This document shows positions 26,247-40,299 of a stretch of DNA of 64,000 nucleotides, piece by piece. The stretch's first letter is position 1; every line of letters starts with the position of its first letter. The position numbers and the translations under genes were made by a program. The notes below the pieces were generated by a model. That model did no database searches and was not told where the DNA came from. It saw only the letters and a program-made list of their open reading frames with translations. Source of the DNA: Agelaius tricolor (taxonomy: Eukaryota; Chordata; Aves; Passeriformes; Icteridae); assembly GCA_023055355.1 (NCBI GenBank), contig JALJCS010000006.1:35867001-35931000 (forward strand), read 5' to 3'.

Positions 26247-27192
26247 CTATCAAGATTTCCCAGGAAAATACATACATGAGGGAAGACTCGGTGTGTGTCT
26301 CTCTGGCTAGTACTACAGGTGAGGCCTTATTCCAGTGCTGTGATTTTGATTTCTCTTACTCCCCATATCCACACTTTCTAGACTGAAAAGCAAAGGCTTT
26401 CAGTCCTCTTCCCACTGCAGCAAAATGAGCTTACTACTAAGGAAATTACAGATCTTCAAATTACACAACTCTCAAAATGAAGACCAGTTTAGTCCAACCA
26501 GGAGACTCCCATTAGGCAGGACTTGTAGCAAGGACTTCAGAGTAACAAGAACTAAAATACCAAGTATGCAAAACTGAGCTTAATGGCACAAGCAAACAGG
26601 AATAATAAATCATGTTTCCACTTTTCAGCACAGCATCTTCATATCCCTTTCTAAAAACTATTTTGAAAAGTGCAACATTACTACATTTAGTTAACATACT
26701 GCAGCATACAACATCTTGTGCCCCATAATTTTGTACAAATATATGTCCCTAAACAAACATAGATATTTTATATGTCTGTATATGCATAAAATCAATAGAA
26801 AAGCAACCCTATCTGAAATTCAATATTCAAAGAGTAAACAAAACCTGACTGAATAAATTTGCTAACAGTAGTGGGAAATAGCTGGCTTGACAGAACTGTG
26901 AACTTGCTTAAGGGCAAAGCTTAGGAGTTACTTGTACTTCCCAGAGAGACTTTAGCATTACAACTGGATAAAGTCCTTTCCAAACCCAGTATGAATTCTT
27001 GCCCTTCACCTTTGGGAAAAGGGGGAATAGGCTTATTCTCCAACGTAAATCTGAGAGTTATATGGTTATTTTTCCAGCCAAGAAGCAACACTGGTTATCA
27101 CTCACACATTTTCCTTACCATGGCTATGATGTCTATCTAAAATGAAGTATCACTTGCAAGCTTAACAGCAAGATACAACTAAGTGTTCATAA
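26247..27192. other. Unique sequence, no gene recognised
   Basis: No gene or clear repeat. A stretch at about 26955-26995 vaguely resembles a CR1 3' tail but is too short and diverged to call. Confidence 0.5.
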
Positions 27193-27273
27193 GGACACTA
27201 CATCACTGTTTAAGTCATTTTTGTGGACACTACATCACTGTGGACACTACATCACTGTTTAAGTCATTTTTGT
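27193..27273. repeat. Nested tandem duplication (49-bp period)
   Basis: A 32-bp unit starting GGACACTACATCACTGT (27193-27224) is followed by a partial 17-bp copy of its start (27225-27241) and then a full second 32-bp copy (27242-27273). Copies are identical. The structure fits two successive slippage or duplication events. Confidence 0.92.
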
Positions 27274-27523
27274 GTTAGAGTATTTTAATGCCCAAACTCC
27301 TGTAAGCTTTATTAAATGCCAATGCAATTTCCTGCGATATCCTGACCACTGCTCAGAATTATTTATATGTAGGTATGTGTGGAGGTGTATTTATGTATTC
27401 TTGCATGCTCAAAAAAGACTCATACTGTACTGCCAAGCAGATGTCGACAATTCATGTTAGTAAAAATTATTTCTTTTTTTTTTCACTGTATTATGGTACC
27501 AAGTGGTGAAGATTTCATAAGTT

Positions 27524-27570
27524 AAAAAAAAAAAAAAAAAACCAAAAAAAAAAAACCAAAAACCAAAAAA
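27524..27570. repeat. Poly-A and A/C-rich tract
   Basis: A run of 18 A (27524-27541) followed by A-rich sequence with CC interruptions. It could be a decayed retrotransposon or processed-transcript tail, but no body is recognisable upstream. Confidence 0.85.
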
Positions 27571-30500
27571 ATCCCTCAAAACCTAAGTAAAAATTCCTGG
27601 TTATTGCACTTTAACTATCCCAAGCTGATGATTTGAAAAAGGAGAAGCAGTACAGCTGCAGATTAGAATACAGGTAGAAATCTTAAAATATCTTCAAAAT
27701 ACTTCAATCAAATGTAAGAAAGTCAGGAACTGCTACAATCTTTATTACATTGAAAATGCTGTAGGTAGGAGTGATATATATTTGTTAAAATATTGACTCT
27801 AGTCTATGTACCAATGAACACAAAAGTGAGTAAAAAACCTATGTTTTAGTTGCACAGTCTGAGGGACTGTGTCCTAAAAAATTTTGCAACTATGAATTAA
27901 TTTGAGGTTCTACAGGTAAAAACTATATTCTTGTTTATTCCAAGATATGGATTCCTTATAATTTTTCACAATGAACAGAGAGATCATGTGAAACCAGTGA
28001 TACACTCAGGTCCATTCATCCTTGGAGAGATACTGTATTAGTGTCCACATAGCTGCTCAAAAATTTATCATGAAAAATGCCAGCCCAGGTGGTAATTTCA
28101 GAGAAAAATAAAGTAGTATATCACTATGAAAGCTAAGTCCTTTTTGTTGATTATGAAGATCAAAATCCTAGTCAGGACTAAGGATCACTACCTTCTTGGT
28201 GTATTCCTTGCTAGTAAATTTAGTACATAGTATATAGAAAAAATAATATAATTTTATTATAAATAATTTTCTATTTCAAGTTGCAATAGTTTATTTAATC
28301 CAATGTCATTTTCCCTGGTGGAAAGGGGATTTCTTTTTTTCAAAACCATAGCAGAAATTGGTGGTGACTTCCACAACTTCCATATATTAATACATTTTAT
28401 ATGTGGACATTAAAACAGAAATCCCAAAACTTCCATTTAGACATTTGCTTTTTTGCTACAAAAATTGCATTCTTGTTGTAATTTGGCTTTGAAAGATTAC
28501 AATGTTATCCTGAAGTGACCAGGAAACTGTTCAAAGTTGGAAAAGTTCTAAATAAAATTTTAGACTCAATACATACGTAACTCTAACTGTTAAATAAGAG
28601 GTTAACTTCTAACAAAATTCTTCTTAAAGAGCATATCTTCTGCTCTTGCTTTATACTTGTTAATACTACCCAGAGCATATAATCATCTTTAATCCACTAA
28701 GGTTATTCTTGCAACCTATGTGCTGATCTGAAAAATAAAACACAGCTACACACTTATTCTTGAGCTAACTTTGGGGAATTTCTAGGTATTGGGTTTCTTC
28801 AACTGGAACAGTCTCTAGCTGAAATAGAATTTAGATGCCTGTGATGAAAGATAAGTGTGTTCAGAGATTTAAACTGTTCCTGACAGACTCTTTACACAAA
28901 GATACTGCTTCTTGTGTAATGGGCAATATAAGCATAATTGTTCTGATGTGTCATGAACTCGGACATAAAAGCCTCAAATACAGTGTCTCTAACACCAGGA
29001 CTACCATTTTATTCTGGTTTCATTTTACAATTATTATTATTATTTTAAAAATTATTCTCTCAGCTCAAAATGCCACTGCCTAATGGATAGAGTCCTTATT
29101 AAGCCAATGTAAATTTCTATGGTGCTAAGAGCACATTGTTATAAAATTAAATGGACAAAACTACATGTGCCACATCAATTTTATGTCTATCTCTAACTAC
29201 ATTTTAATGCATATATATGCACAAAAAAAGAAAGGTGAATGGCCCAAGACACAGAACATCCTGATCATATCAAGATTCTGAACAGGAAAAATGTGATATT
29301 CTCTTACAATTAGGAGAATTTCTCCTCTTTTCTGAGATGTGAATGTTTGCTAATTCTTCTAGTTCAGATGAAAGTTATTATTCAAGCACACAACTCACTG
29401 GAATTCAAGTGTACTGGGTGATAATCCTGGTTTCCCTACACACTTAACACACTTGTGCCTGAAGTTATCATCTCTACCATGCTTGTACAATATGGCATTT
29501 CTTATCTGCCTCACAGCAGTGTTGCAGGGATTAATTAGCCCATGTTTAAAATTATTCCAGTGCTTAAAATCTCTGCTGAGGGCAAGTGGCAACTGCAACC
29601 TCCAATTATCCCTACAAACATGCACTGATTTCTCTCTTCACCTGAAAATTGCTCAGCTTCAGTAGGCTGACAGTTTTTTGGGTTTTTTTTCCAGAAAGTA
29701 TATACCAATAAACCTAGAGAAGCCTTTCAAATCTAATGTCTTGTAATGTATTGAAATAAGGTAAAAAAGCTCTCCTCTAACATTACTGCCCATCATAGCA
29801 AGTAAATACATTTCAGTCTTCTTTATGATATATTTGACACTGTGCATAATGATGATAAAACCCTCAAAAAACCCAGTAACCACACCAACCTGAAACACTA
29901 AAGAAAACAAAGAATACCCAAGGCTCTATTTTTGAGATCAAAATTGAGACCGAGAATTTAGCATATTTGACTTTTGGAAGGTGCAGAATGCATACATGTT
30001 TTTTCACCCAGACACATTTCAATATGGTTTAGGATGGTCTAAACACAAAAGCAGATGAATATTTCCCATTCTGGGTATATCCAAATATCTCTCTCCATCA
30101 AACACTAAAAATCTTAACAATTTTCTGTTGATTTCACAATCTTGTCATGAATTCATGTAATTATGGCACAAGTAAAAGCCACATCAGATCCTGACAGCAA
30201 GCAGTTTCCCAACTGAAACATGAGCATTATCATTTCAGCTTTTTTGCTTGAAAGCTATAAAAGCACTCCTCAAGAGAAAAAACATTACCAAAGTGAAGAT
30301 AATCCCTCAGAAAAATGAAACAGAATCATAGCAAGCCAGTTGCCTAGAGTATTTTTTTGCATAAATTATCAGAATCTATACTGCCTGTACACATCAAAGT
30401 TTTGTTAAGATGTACTATGTGTACATTGTGTTAGTGGTCACATATGCAGAGGAATATTTTTATGAAAATGCATGCAAGATCTGGTCTCACAGATGGAATA

Positions 30501-33056
30501 CACATTGTCTGGTCTCTTGTGCCTCTGGCTAAAGGTGATGCTCTGCTGCTGGCACTGCACAACCCTTCTCTTTCCTATCACATGAGGCACAAAAATAGAT
30601 TAAATATCCATATATGCTAAAAGGCTACTTACATATAAGCCCTCAGAAAGAGCACAAATTTACTGCACAGAATAGAAATTTGGCAGGCATTAAGTGGTCT
30701 TCTTACAAGTGCAGTTTTCTCATTCCCTGTGCCATTACAGGGCTTCTGATTTGGGGGAGAAAACAAGGGTAACAGTGAAAATCTTATTAAGCAATATTTT
30801 TACTGGCTGGGGCACACAGCTCTCTAGGCTGCAGGTGTTCTTACATCTATGTTCGACAAGTCCTTATTTAATTAGCATAGCAATAGTAATAGCTTGACTT
30901 TACAAGCCTACACACACTACATCAATAGTCCACCCAAATAATGACACAAGATTAATCACTTTTATCTAAATATTTATGGAAAGAGGGGTCTTAGACTGTT
31001 TTTTGGGGTTTTTTTGTGCACCAATAAATTTTACATGTATTTGCAGTTCTCAACTAACCTTCCCTTAGAAGTAGGTGCCTATGAAATAATTGTATTCTTC
31101 CCCATTGCCACAATTACCTTTAGACCTTTCTATTTTTGCACAAATATTTTTAAGGTTTTTCTCTTGGGAAATATATTATTCTAATTATCTGCCTTCTGCA
31201 TTTCTCTAAGCAGTTTTCATGCCACTTCAATCTTAAGTCATCTTAAAAAAATCGATGGAGTGTACTTACGGCAATTCTGCCATGATCTTATGTTTAAATC
31301 AGTGTGAATAATGAAGGAAAAAGTAATATCAATTTTAAGATTCAATACTTTCAATGCATTTGCTTGCTCCTTTGTGTGTATTTAAAATTTTAGAAGATTC
31401 ATCCACAAGAAGAGCTTTTCCAATGCTTTATTAGGCATCGGTTTATTCCTCTTGTCAATAAACTATAAAAGAGGTTAATCTAGGAGTCTTATCCTATTTT
31501 ATTGCCCTGAAAGAAGAAGAAAAAAAACCAAAAACCTATGCATTTCAAAGATTTAAAAACCTAGAGCTTAAAAAAAAACATTTTTAAGAGAAAACAGTGC
31601 CCACCTGCAGCTTCTATTTATATTTGTTTGAATAATAAAAATAGCTGCACAGCCATATCAAGTCTCTACACTTGAGAGCTAACAGTTTTGGAGTGAATAT
31701 ACTGCAACACCAACAACAGAGACAACAGAGCTACTAAGGGATGCACTACAGAGAAAGGAGATTTTAGTTCACAAACGGCTTATCTGCCTCCTGAAGGTAA
31801 ACAAGCTTTATAAAAGGAAGGGAAGCAGGAACAATTCCTATTGTATTAAAAGGTACATAAAGGTGTTGGCATACACATTCTATAATACCAAAAGGAAAAA
31901 ATGACATTCAGAACTAAAAAGAGAGCTTAAACAGCACACCGGTGATCTGGCCAGAAAAAAAACCCGGAACGCATTCCCATTAGTGCAGTAATCTATGAAA
32001 TTTTGCAGCATATGCTGAGGTTGCAGCTGAAGCACTGTGTTTGTCAGCTTTGCTTCTGGAAGCTTGTCTGGTTCCCTTCTGTGCAGCTATAGGTGTTGAC
32101 CCTACTGCTGGAAGAAGAAGATAAGGAAAATGTTTTAATCCGAACATTAATTATTAAAATTCATACTGTAAACAAATATTTTATGAAACTAAGTTATTCC
32201 AAACAGATTATTTTCTATGCCCTTACTCCCCTGTTATGCCACTCAAAGCAGCCTGTGATTTTGCATTGTTTCTAATGCAAGGCAATTTTTAAGGTAAAAA
32301 ACTATGCATTATGCATGGGTATTACAGTGGGACACTACATAGTTACACTTCATGAGCTATGCAGATGGCAGAGTAAGTCCATATAAAATCGCAGAACAGA
32401 AAGCAAACATACTTTTCCTAGAAATACATTTGTGAAGGTACTGTTGGATTAACTGTCGTTTAATTTCCGTGCATCTTCTTCTGCCTTTCCCCAAGGAAAA
32501 TTGAGGCAGTAATAATGAAAAAAAAAATATATGGTGGTAGGCAAAATATGTAAAATGCATATTATAAACATCAGTGGTGGGCATCCATCAGAACAGAACA
32601 GAACAGATCTCAACCCCAAACATCTTTCCAAGGAGCAAAGAAAAACCACAATGATTATGTTTTGCTGCTAAGAATAGAGCTCTAAGGTGTCCCAGTGCAA
32701 ATGATACAAGGTTATTTATAAACTGAAGAGGTTTTCAACCCGTTCTCTAATCTTCAAGGAATACTGAGTGTTAATATCATATCCCCCAAATAGGAATTTG
32801 CTTTATCCCATAGTTTTGCTTTACATTTGTTCCTTCAAAAAACTTATTTTCAGGTAAAATCTATTGAAAAGACATTTCCAAAAAACTTAATGAAGTGGAA
32901 CTATCGTCCCAGGCATTACTGAAAATGAAGAGAGTGAGGCAATAGATTTATTATGGTCATTCCTGTATCCAAGAAATGGACGTTCCTCACTTCAGCCATA
33001 TGGGGAGTAATTGCCCAGAAGTTCAGGCATTTTCACAGACTTAAGAGCTTGCAGTA

Positions 33057-33128
33057 AGGGGGGGGAAACAAACACCAAACAGAAAAAAACACCACCAAAA
33101 GAACCCCACAACCAAACCCCAAGAAACA
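33057..33128. repeat. G-run and A/C-rich low-complexity patch
   Basis: A G7 run followed by about 65 bases composed almost entirely of A and C. Simple low complexity with no element body. Confidence 0.7.
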
Positions 33129-36100
33129 GATCTTGTCTTTGTCATACTAAGATGACAGAAGTACAACCTCTCAGCCGTGTTTGTTCCCCCCTCTCTCAGA
33201 TGACAGTGGAGCTGTACTTTATCCTTCATTAGCATGCAGGGACTCCACACCCCCTGTGTGCTCCAGTTGTTCATGCTCCATTAATCCATAATATCCATTA
33301 AAATGTAGGGGCAATATTTAACCCATCATTTGATCATTCTCCATTGAAATCTCTTCCCACATCCTTATTGTCTTATGGCTGCATTCCAGAGCTTTCTTGC
33401 TTTCTTCTCTGCTCCTCTCTCTTTCGCTTCTCCAGCTGGCCATGTCCCCGCTCTAATCCCATGCAACTCAGCATTTAGCATTTCATTCCTGCTTTTTGTG
33501 TCTTCCCCCTAAGGTGAGCATGCTACAGTATTTCATCTGCCCTCCTTTATGTAATCAAGGATGAAGAGTTCAGCTCTCCTCTCATTTTCATCAGAGGACA
33601 CTACTAATAATGAATCTAACTGGATCTCACTCCTGTCTATTTAACTAGTGTATATGTTAAATGTTAGCTTACAAGACCCACAGTGGCAGGTTGTAGACTA
33701 ATTTATGTTTAATTAAAACCTGTTTTAACAGTACAGAGTTAATACATGGTGGAGGATTATCAACTAAAATGCACTACTTCCATGTGCTTAAACTTGAAAT
33801 TTATTTAAAATACCCAAAGCAGCTACAGGAATATACACTGTCAATATATGAATAGTAGTGATGATCAAAATGTCGGGAATTTGCAAAAGGAAGAAACAAA
33901 AAAAAAAGCTTGCCAAGATCTTTGAAGTTAAATTAGCAGTAAATTAATTTTGGCAAGAAAACAGAGGAATTACAGAGCCATGAGACAGGTTAGAAAGCAA
34001 GACTTCCTTTTCATTTATGATGCAATGCTTCTCAGATCAGCTTTGTTCCCATCTCCCATGAAAAACCTATTTCACAGTCTAGTATTTAAGACCATTCTAG
34101 CCATTATCAACATCAGGGCTTTGCAGTTTTGCTGGCTAAAAAGAGAAGTGAATGCAGCTAGTCCAGGCTGCCTGCATATATGGTATTCTGAAAGGGAAAA
34201 AAAAAATTTTATTCCAAAAATTCCATACAAATGGTATAATACCTATTCAGGCATGCATCTATCAAAGTGACAGAGTAGCAACTGTCTTCTCCATTTTTCC
34301 ATGCACTACTATCATAACATCTTGTGTGTATTTAAATTTGAAGCTTGCATGTCTGTTTTCCACAAACTCTCTGCCAAAAACAAGATTCAGTCCAGCAACA
34401 TGACCCTTTTCTATTCTTATCTGAACTTAAGAATGGCCATTCAAACCAACATCCTTCATATGAAATTTCCATGCCAGCAAGAGATTTAAGACAAAGGAAA
34501 ACACAACACAGTATGAACGTTTTTATGGCTACTAAAAAGGGAAGATCACCAGTGTCTCAAGCTGCTATGCTACAAGAAGATAGCAAGTAATATGAATTGA
34601 AACTACATTGCAATATAAAGTTCCTGTGGCTCCATCCTACTTTAACTGTTTCTGCCTTACAAGGAAATTGGGATCCATCTGTTGGATAGATACTTAAGGA
34701 AAACGACTGCTAGCAGGAATCAGAGACTATTTGTGTGGGTGGCATTTAAGGTCCTACAGCTTTAGCTGGGTGTGTTGACACAAAATGACATTTTAAAGGA
34801 GTAATATTAGCCTAGCAGGAGTTACATAAAGCAAAATATTCTTCATCTTATTATCACTGTTTCAGTATGCAGTAAAAAAACATTAGATATTTTTAGTACC
34901 TTTTGTGCCATGCATAACAATGAAAGAAGCAGATTTATACAAACTCATAAGGACAAGATTAAGGCAACAGAAACAGACTAGGCCATTTAATATAAAGACT
35001 TACCACTGTTTGTGAGTAAGCCTATTTCTACCAGGACTAGGGTCAGTGCAAAAAATAGCAATGCGCACACGTAGCTTCAGACAGCCTTCAACAGCCCTGT
35101 TCTAAAATAAGTTCTGACAATTTAAAACATATCAACCACAAAATAGCTTTTGAATGTCATGGTTTCTTAACTGCAATGTTCTACAAATGCTTTCAGATGC
35201 CATGAAATCCTAAATTTCTTTAACATATACAAAATAGGTAGGCACACCTTTCAGCTCATGAGAGCCAATTCAGACAGCCTTTTAAATTTGGTTAGAAATT
35301 GTAAAGTAATGTATTCTTGAATTAAGTAGAATTAGCTACAAGAAGCTGAAAGCAATCTCAGACACCTACCCTAAAACACACTTCTAGCTTTGGGTTATGT
35401 TGGTGGTGCTTTGTAAAACAATGATGCCTGCCTGTAAAAAAGCCAGGCCTCTGTCATTCCCTCACTTTCAAAACATGAACATTCTCCTATCTGCACTTTT
35501 TTTTCTGTGAGGCTCTGCACTTACAGGGATTTAAATACATTTTCAAGCTGTATAGGCAGGGACCTGCTGCACTCAACACAAGGCTCACTTCAATAAGTAT
35601 TTTGTGCTGTGTACAGCCAGATATCCTCCACCTTATATATGCATCATTAAACAGAAACCTAATTAATCAATATTGTTAAAATAAACATGGTGCCATTTCA
35701 AAACAGAGAGATAAACACTTCTTTAATGAAGCATTATAAATGCTCAACAGCACTACAGGTTTTCTTATTTTATCATCCATCACAAGTAGTGTTAAAACCA
35801 AAGGAAAACAAGGATCCGCGCAACTCTGCACTTCATAAATTAATTAATAATATTAAGTATTAGTCTGAACACAAAAGAGCACTCCTTATTTTAGAAGATT
35901 TTAGGGGTTTTCTTTCTGTGCAACACATAATTAAGAAAAAACAAATCCAGATTTTGAAGTGTTATATGATCTGAGATAAACTTGTACAAAACCTTCCAAT
36001 ATCACATTGTTATTAGGTTCCTGTAGCAAATCAAAGCAGCAATAAAATTACTACTTCTCATTAAAAAGAGATTAAAATAAAAGCAGATCAGGTATCTGGA

Positions 36101-39100
36101 GTAGCAAATACCTCATGCATTTTAAGGAAACTGATCCAGAGGTTTTGTCTTAGTCAAGGACATCAAGATAAATTAGTCTCTTTACCAACTTCAATAGAAA
36201 TTGAACCATATGATTAAAACTATTTATATTTTTAGATTTTGAACTGACCCTTGCTCTTGTTCATCTGTTCCCACACAGCCAGGGTACTCCAGTCTCACCA
36301 GCCCTATCTGACTCACCTTTAGAACCATCTTTATGCAGTGTATCTGCTGTCCTTGCCATCCCAATGACTGTCTTGATTTATCTAGCAGAATACCCCTCTG
36401 AGCTTCTTCCTTACACAAATGAAAACATTCTTGGGTGCAACCATGTCTCCAAGGTTTCTTTCCAGACTGAGGCCAGAGACAGCTCTGAAGTTTCCTCTGC
36501 AGATGCCCACTCTCCCCTTTCATAACTAAATCATAAGATTAAAAACCTGGCTAAATCCATAAAACTGACAGAGATGAGTACTCAGCAACTACAGTAGTTA
36601 ACAATATCCAGGCACCCATTTAACACATCAACACACTTACATACCCCTCCCCCTGCCTCATCTCTTTATACTTTAAAGTAAAGTATTTTAAAACATTTTC
36701 CTCTTTCATCTGCTTGCCAGCTTTTGGTGCCTCTTGAAAATGTAATATTGGAGATATCTAGGGAAAAGTTTAATTCCATCCACAACTAAAGCAGTTTTGA
36801 TTTTATACTACTGAAGAAACACAAAACTTCCCAGGTCTTGCATCTTAAAAGATTGCATTTTGCTTTTAAATCCACTTTTTTGATGAATTGAATGGACCCT
36901 TCTGCATAAGCAGAAATGTAACTCCACAGACACTACAGCCATATCTGATTTCAGAGACAGATTATTGCTTTTGCCAATTTATCATAAAGTCACTGATGGC
37001 AGTGTCGTATTTAAGGTCACATTGAGGCTTATATAATTTTTTTTTTTCAAACCTTGAAGATTGAATTTTGGTTTAATATTTCACACAATACATTCCAAAC
37101 ACAGATCGATCTTCTATAATATTTGCTTATTAGGGTGTTTCCTTTCATGTTTAGGAAATGCATTAAAATAAAATATGCCTTTAAAAGGCATTTCATTAAA
37201 ATGTCTGTGTTCAACTCAGTCTCAATAGCTAATAGCTACAGACTACAAGTTCCAGACAGCCAGACAAACATTTTCAGGCAGAGGACTCTTGCAAATTTTA
37301 AGCACAGAGAAGGGCTTCATTTTCTAAAGAGAAACTACCCAATTATTTCCATCATTTGATGCTGCCTTCTTAGCTCCAAACCTCTTACACCAGTGATTTT
37401 TGACCTCAGATGGTTTTTTATCCTCTGCTTACCCAGATCTCAGCAGTATTTCTCCAAATGAACCAGTACAGAAATATTAAAAAGATGCTGAGGGGAAAGC
37501 TGCTAAGGAGCAGAGCTGCAAGAAGGTTCCCTGCAGTCACTCCTTCTACTCACTTATGTCCCACTGCCAGTTTTTTATTTCCTAATTAGAATTTTTTCCA
37601 TTCCTTACAAACTATGTTTATTTCCACATTTAATGTTTGCATCAGGAAATGCTGGAAAGGTGAGGGAAATGATGGACTGGAAGATGGGGTTGCAGGAAGA
37701 GACTGGCTGGGGAAGCACAGGTAGCTACAGTGGACTGTATGGAAATTTCCAGACAATGAGCTTTCTGGTAGCAAAGGGAGATTTTGAAAAATCATATCAC
37801 AGATCTATACAATAGCAACTCTTGAATACAGTGGAGATGATGCACCACAGCCAGAAAAGCAGGGGAAAGAAGAAAGCTATATCCAAAGGACAGTGATATT
37901 ATAAAAATAATAAAACAACAAAGAACAGCTTACACACACACACAAAAATGACATTATCCAAACATAAACAGCAAAATCCATGCCAGCTTTGATTTCTTTA
38001 GTGTCCTTCACCTAGCACTTTCACTGACTCATTTAGCAAACCTCAGCTGACCCCCCTCAGTTTCAAAATGAGAGGCACCCCCACCAAAATCACATCAAAA
38101 TAACATTAATCTTCCACCCTCCCATTTTCTGAACTACTGTCACACAAGTACCGTTCTGCTGATCCTATATCCCTATTTCTAGTCACAGTTAAGGCAGAAG
38201 CCCACAATTATTTTTAACATAACTTAAAATTGAAAATAAAAATGCTCAAGAATGAAATATGTGTTCTCTGCTCAAGAACACATAACCCCACCAGGCCAAC
38301 AATCCTTCCAAGTGGAGATCTGATTGCCTTTTATGGTTGCTTACAGAAAATGCACGTTTAGAAAGCTCCAAGTTAGCTTTTAGAAGAGCCATTTCTATTG
38401 TTAATTAATATTACATTCCCTCCTGCATTCTGAATGTCACACCCAGCTCTGTAATGAGATCCATAACAAATGAACAAATATAACATAGAACAAGAAATGG
38501 CTGAACATCCTCTTTTAGACAGAATTATTCCAGGTGCAAAAGCTAGTCTTAGAACAAAATGCTCTTGTGTGGCTTCCAGAACCACAGAAGGCATTTGCAA
38601 AGCCGTCCCCATCAGTTGCCTCTCTCAACCATGGTACCACACCTCTGCTAAGCCCAGCCCAGCTCCAGAGGCAGCTGGAGGGGAGGGGAGCTGGCAGCTG
38701 CCTGCCTCCAGCTGGCAGGCAGTCAAGAGAGCTGCTGAAACCATTTTGATGCAATGTCAGTGTAAAAGCACAGCAGTGTAGCTTTTTCCTCAACTGGTAA
38801 ATATTGGGGAAAATATATTTACAGGCCAAGAGAGAAGCAAAAAAAAAAGGCAAAACAAGCAAAAAGATCCAGCTCTAATATTTGCCCTGTATGTAACATG
38901 TATACCTCAGTATTGTAAAAGTTGAAGAACTTATTACACAACAGACCAAAACCAATAAATATATTTCTTTCAATATTGAGTGAACACATCTTTTATTGCA
39001 CTTCCCTGGTCAAAGAAACCTGCAGACAATAAAGTAAGTAAATCTTAATCTTACTCCCCTATGATTACGAACAACCTTCTGACATGTTTTCTAAGACAGC

Positions 39101-39585
39101 GTTCAAACTTTTTGTCTTTCTACAAATTTAGTTACATGAAATTCCTAATAATGCTGTTTGGCATATGTCAGCATTTTTTTTTCCCTGCCTTTTGACCCCC
39201 AGTACATGCAACTTAATAGATCATAATTCTGTTCCCTTTATTGTTCCATGAAAAGCAACACTGGTTGCACCTCAAAAATTAAGTAAATGTTTTTTGGATG
39301 CCAATATAATTAAACTACTGTAATGGTTCAAGTCAACAACTTTCCCTAAAGTGCTAATTAAATGTCATTGCTCCTTCCTCAGACAACAAAAATAATAAAA
39401 GCTGCATATAGAGTGTTCCTAAAGTTAGTTCTCTGTGTTTATAGTGAATTCATAAGAGTTCTTATGCAATAAACTGTAATACCAATGCCAAAAGCAAATT
39501 GCAGGACATGAGCATGTTAAGCATCACCCTGATCACCAAAGAAAAAACCCTGTCTGAAAGTGAGATGTGATTCATCACCCAAAGG

Positions 39586-39615
39586 CAAGTCCTGAGGGAG
39601 CAAGTCCTGAGGGAG
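39586..39615. repeat. 15-bp tandem doublet
   Basis: CAAGTCCTGAGGGAG occurs twice head to tail without a mismatch (39586-39600, 39601-39615). Simple slippage duplication. Confidence 0.85.
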
Positions 39616-40299
39616 CTCAACATGTCCTACTAATGGTGTTTGCAGCCCATTATGTAGAACCTCTGCTAATATTAGAACTTTGATCTGCAAGACGTTAATT
39701 CAGTGAAAATACCTTTTCCACTGCCCTGACAGCAGAATGCCTGACAACTGCATCAGCAAGATGTGCTAAAGATTACATATGATACATAGGGAGGCAGAGA
39801 CAGTGGTACTGGCTGACTTTTATCAGCGTTAATTTGGGATAACAACCTTCTCTGCATCTAAGAGTTAACAGCTGAATGAGTACTGTGGCATTTGGTCAGA
39901 AACTTCAGCAAGGCTTCAGTATCCTCCACCAGAAGCAATTTCAAGGAAATTAAATATAGAGGACACTTACATGAGCTAAAGGCAAAAGCTGAAAATGAAA
40001 TTGCACCAAAAGGATAATTACCAGTGTCCAGCAGTCTTATAAAAAAGGTGTCTCGAAACAGTTCTCACTGGGAAACCTCCCCAGGGGAACAAGAAAAAAG
40101 ATACATTCACAATGTCAGCATCTCCAAAACAGGAGAAACTGCAACTTCTCCTGTAGAATGGGTAGAGGGAAAATAAGATCAAAATTCCAAATGGTTTTGT
40201 CAAGCTGAAGACATGCCCTGAAATTAACAAGCCATTTGGCAAAAGTGTGTTTGAGGACAGCAGTTAATCTGGAGAAGACAAATGCATAAGCACTAAATG

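Larger units (their letters stand above)
27571..40299. other. Unique AT-rich sequence, no gene recognised
   Basis: About 12.7 kb without a recognised gene, RNA or dispersed repeat. Minor items are ATT runs near 29030-29045, a 14-bp palindrome TGCATATATATGCA near 29208-29221, and an A/C-rich low-complexity patch with a G7 run at about 33057-33128. A 17-bp near-palindrome ATGCCTTTAAAAGGCAT lies near 37175-37191, and a somewhat GC-rich block at about 38570-38760 has overlapping open frames on both strands but no CpG island. The longest frames (36224-36523 minus, 38515-38862 minus, 33950-34270 plus) have no known motifs. Confidence 0.5.

Noticed and set aside
26955..26995. Possible CR1 3' tail
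   Set aside because: Only a short, interrupted similarity to the CTTTCCAACCCA region; too weak to call.
30630..30659. 30-bp segment between good acceptor and donor sites, minus strand
   Set aside because: Too short and not protein-like; pseudo-exons of this size are frequent in introns.
36224..36523. 99-residue minus-strand frame
   Set aside because: No recognisable family and no splice or promoter context; length is within chance expectation.
38515..38862. GC-richer block with overlapping open frames, considered as a CpG island or exon
   Set aside because: Almost no CpG dinucleotides and no recognisable protein on either strand.
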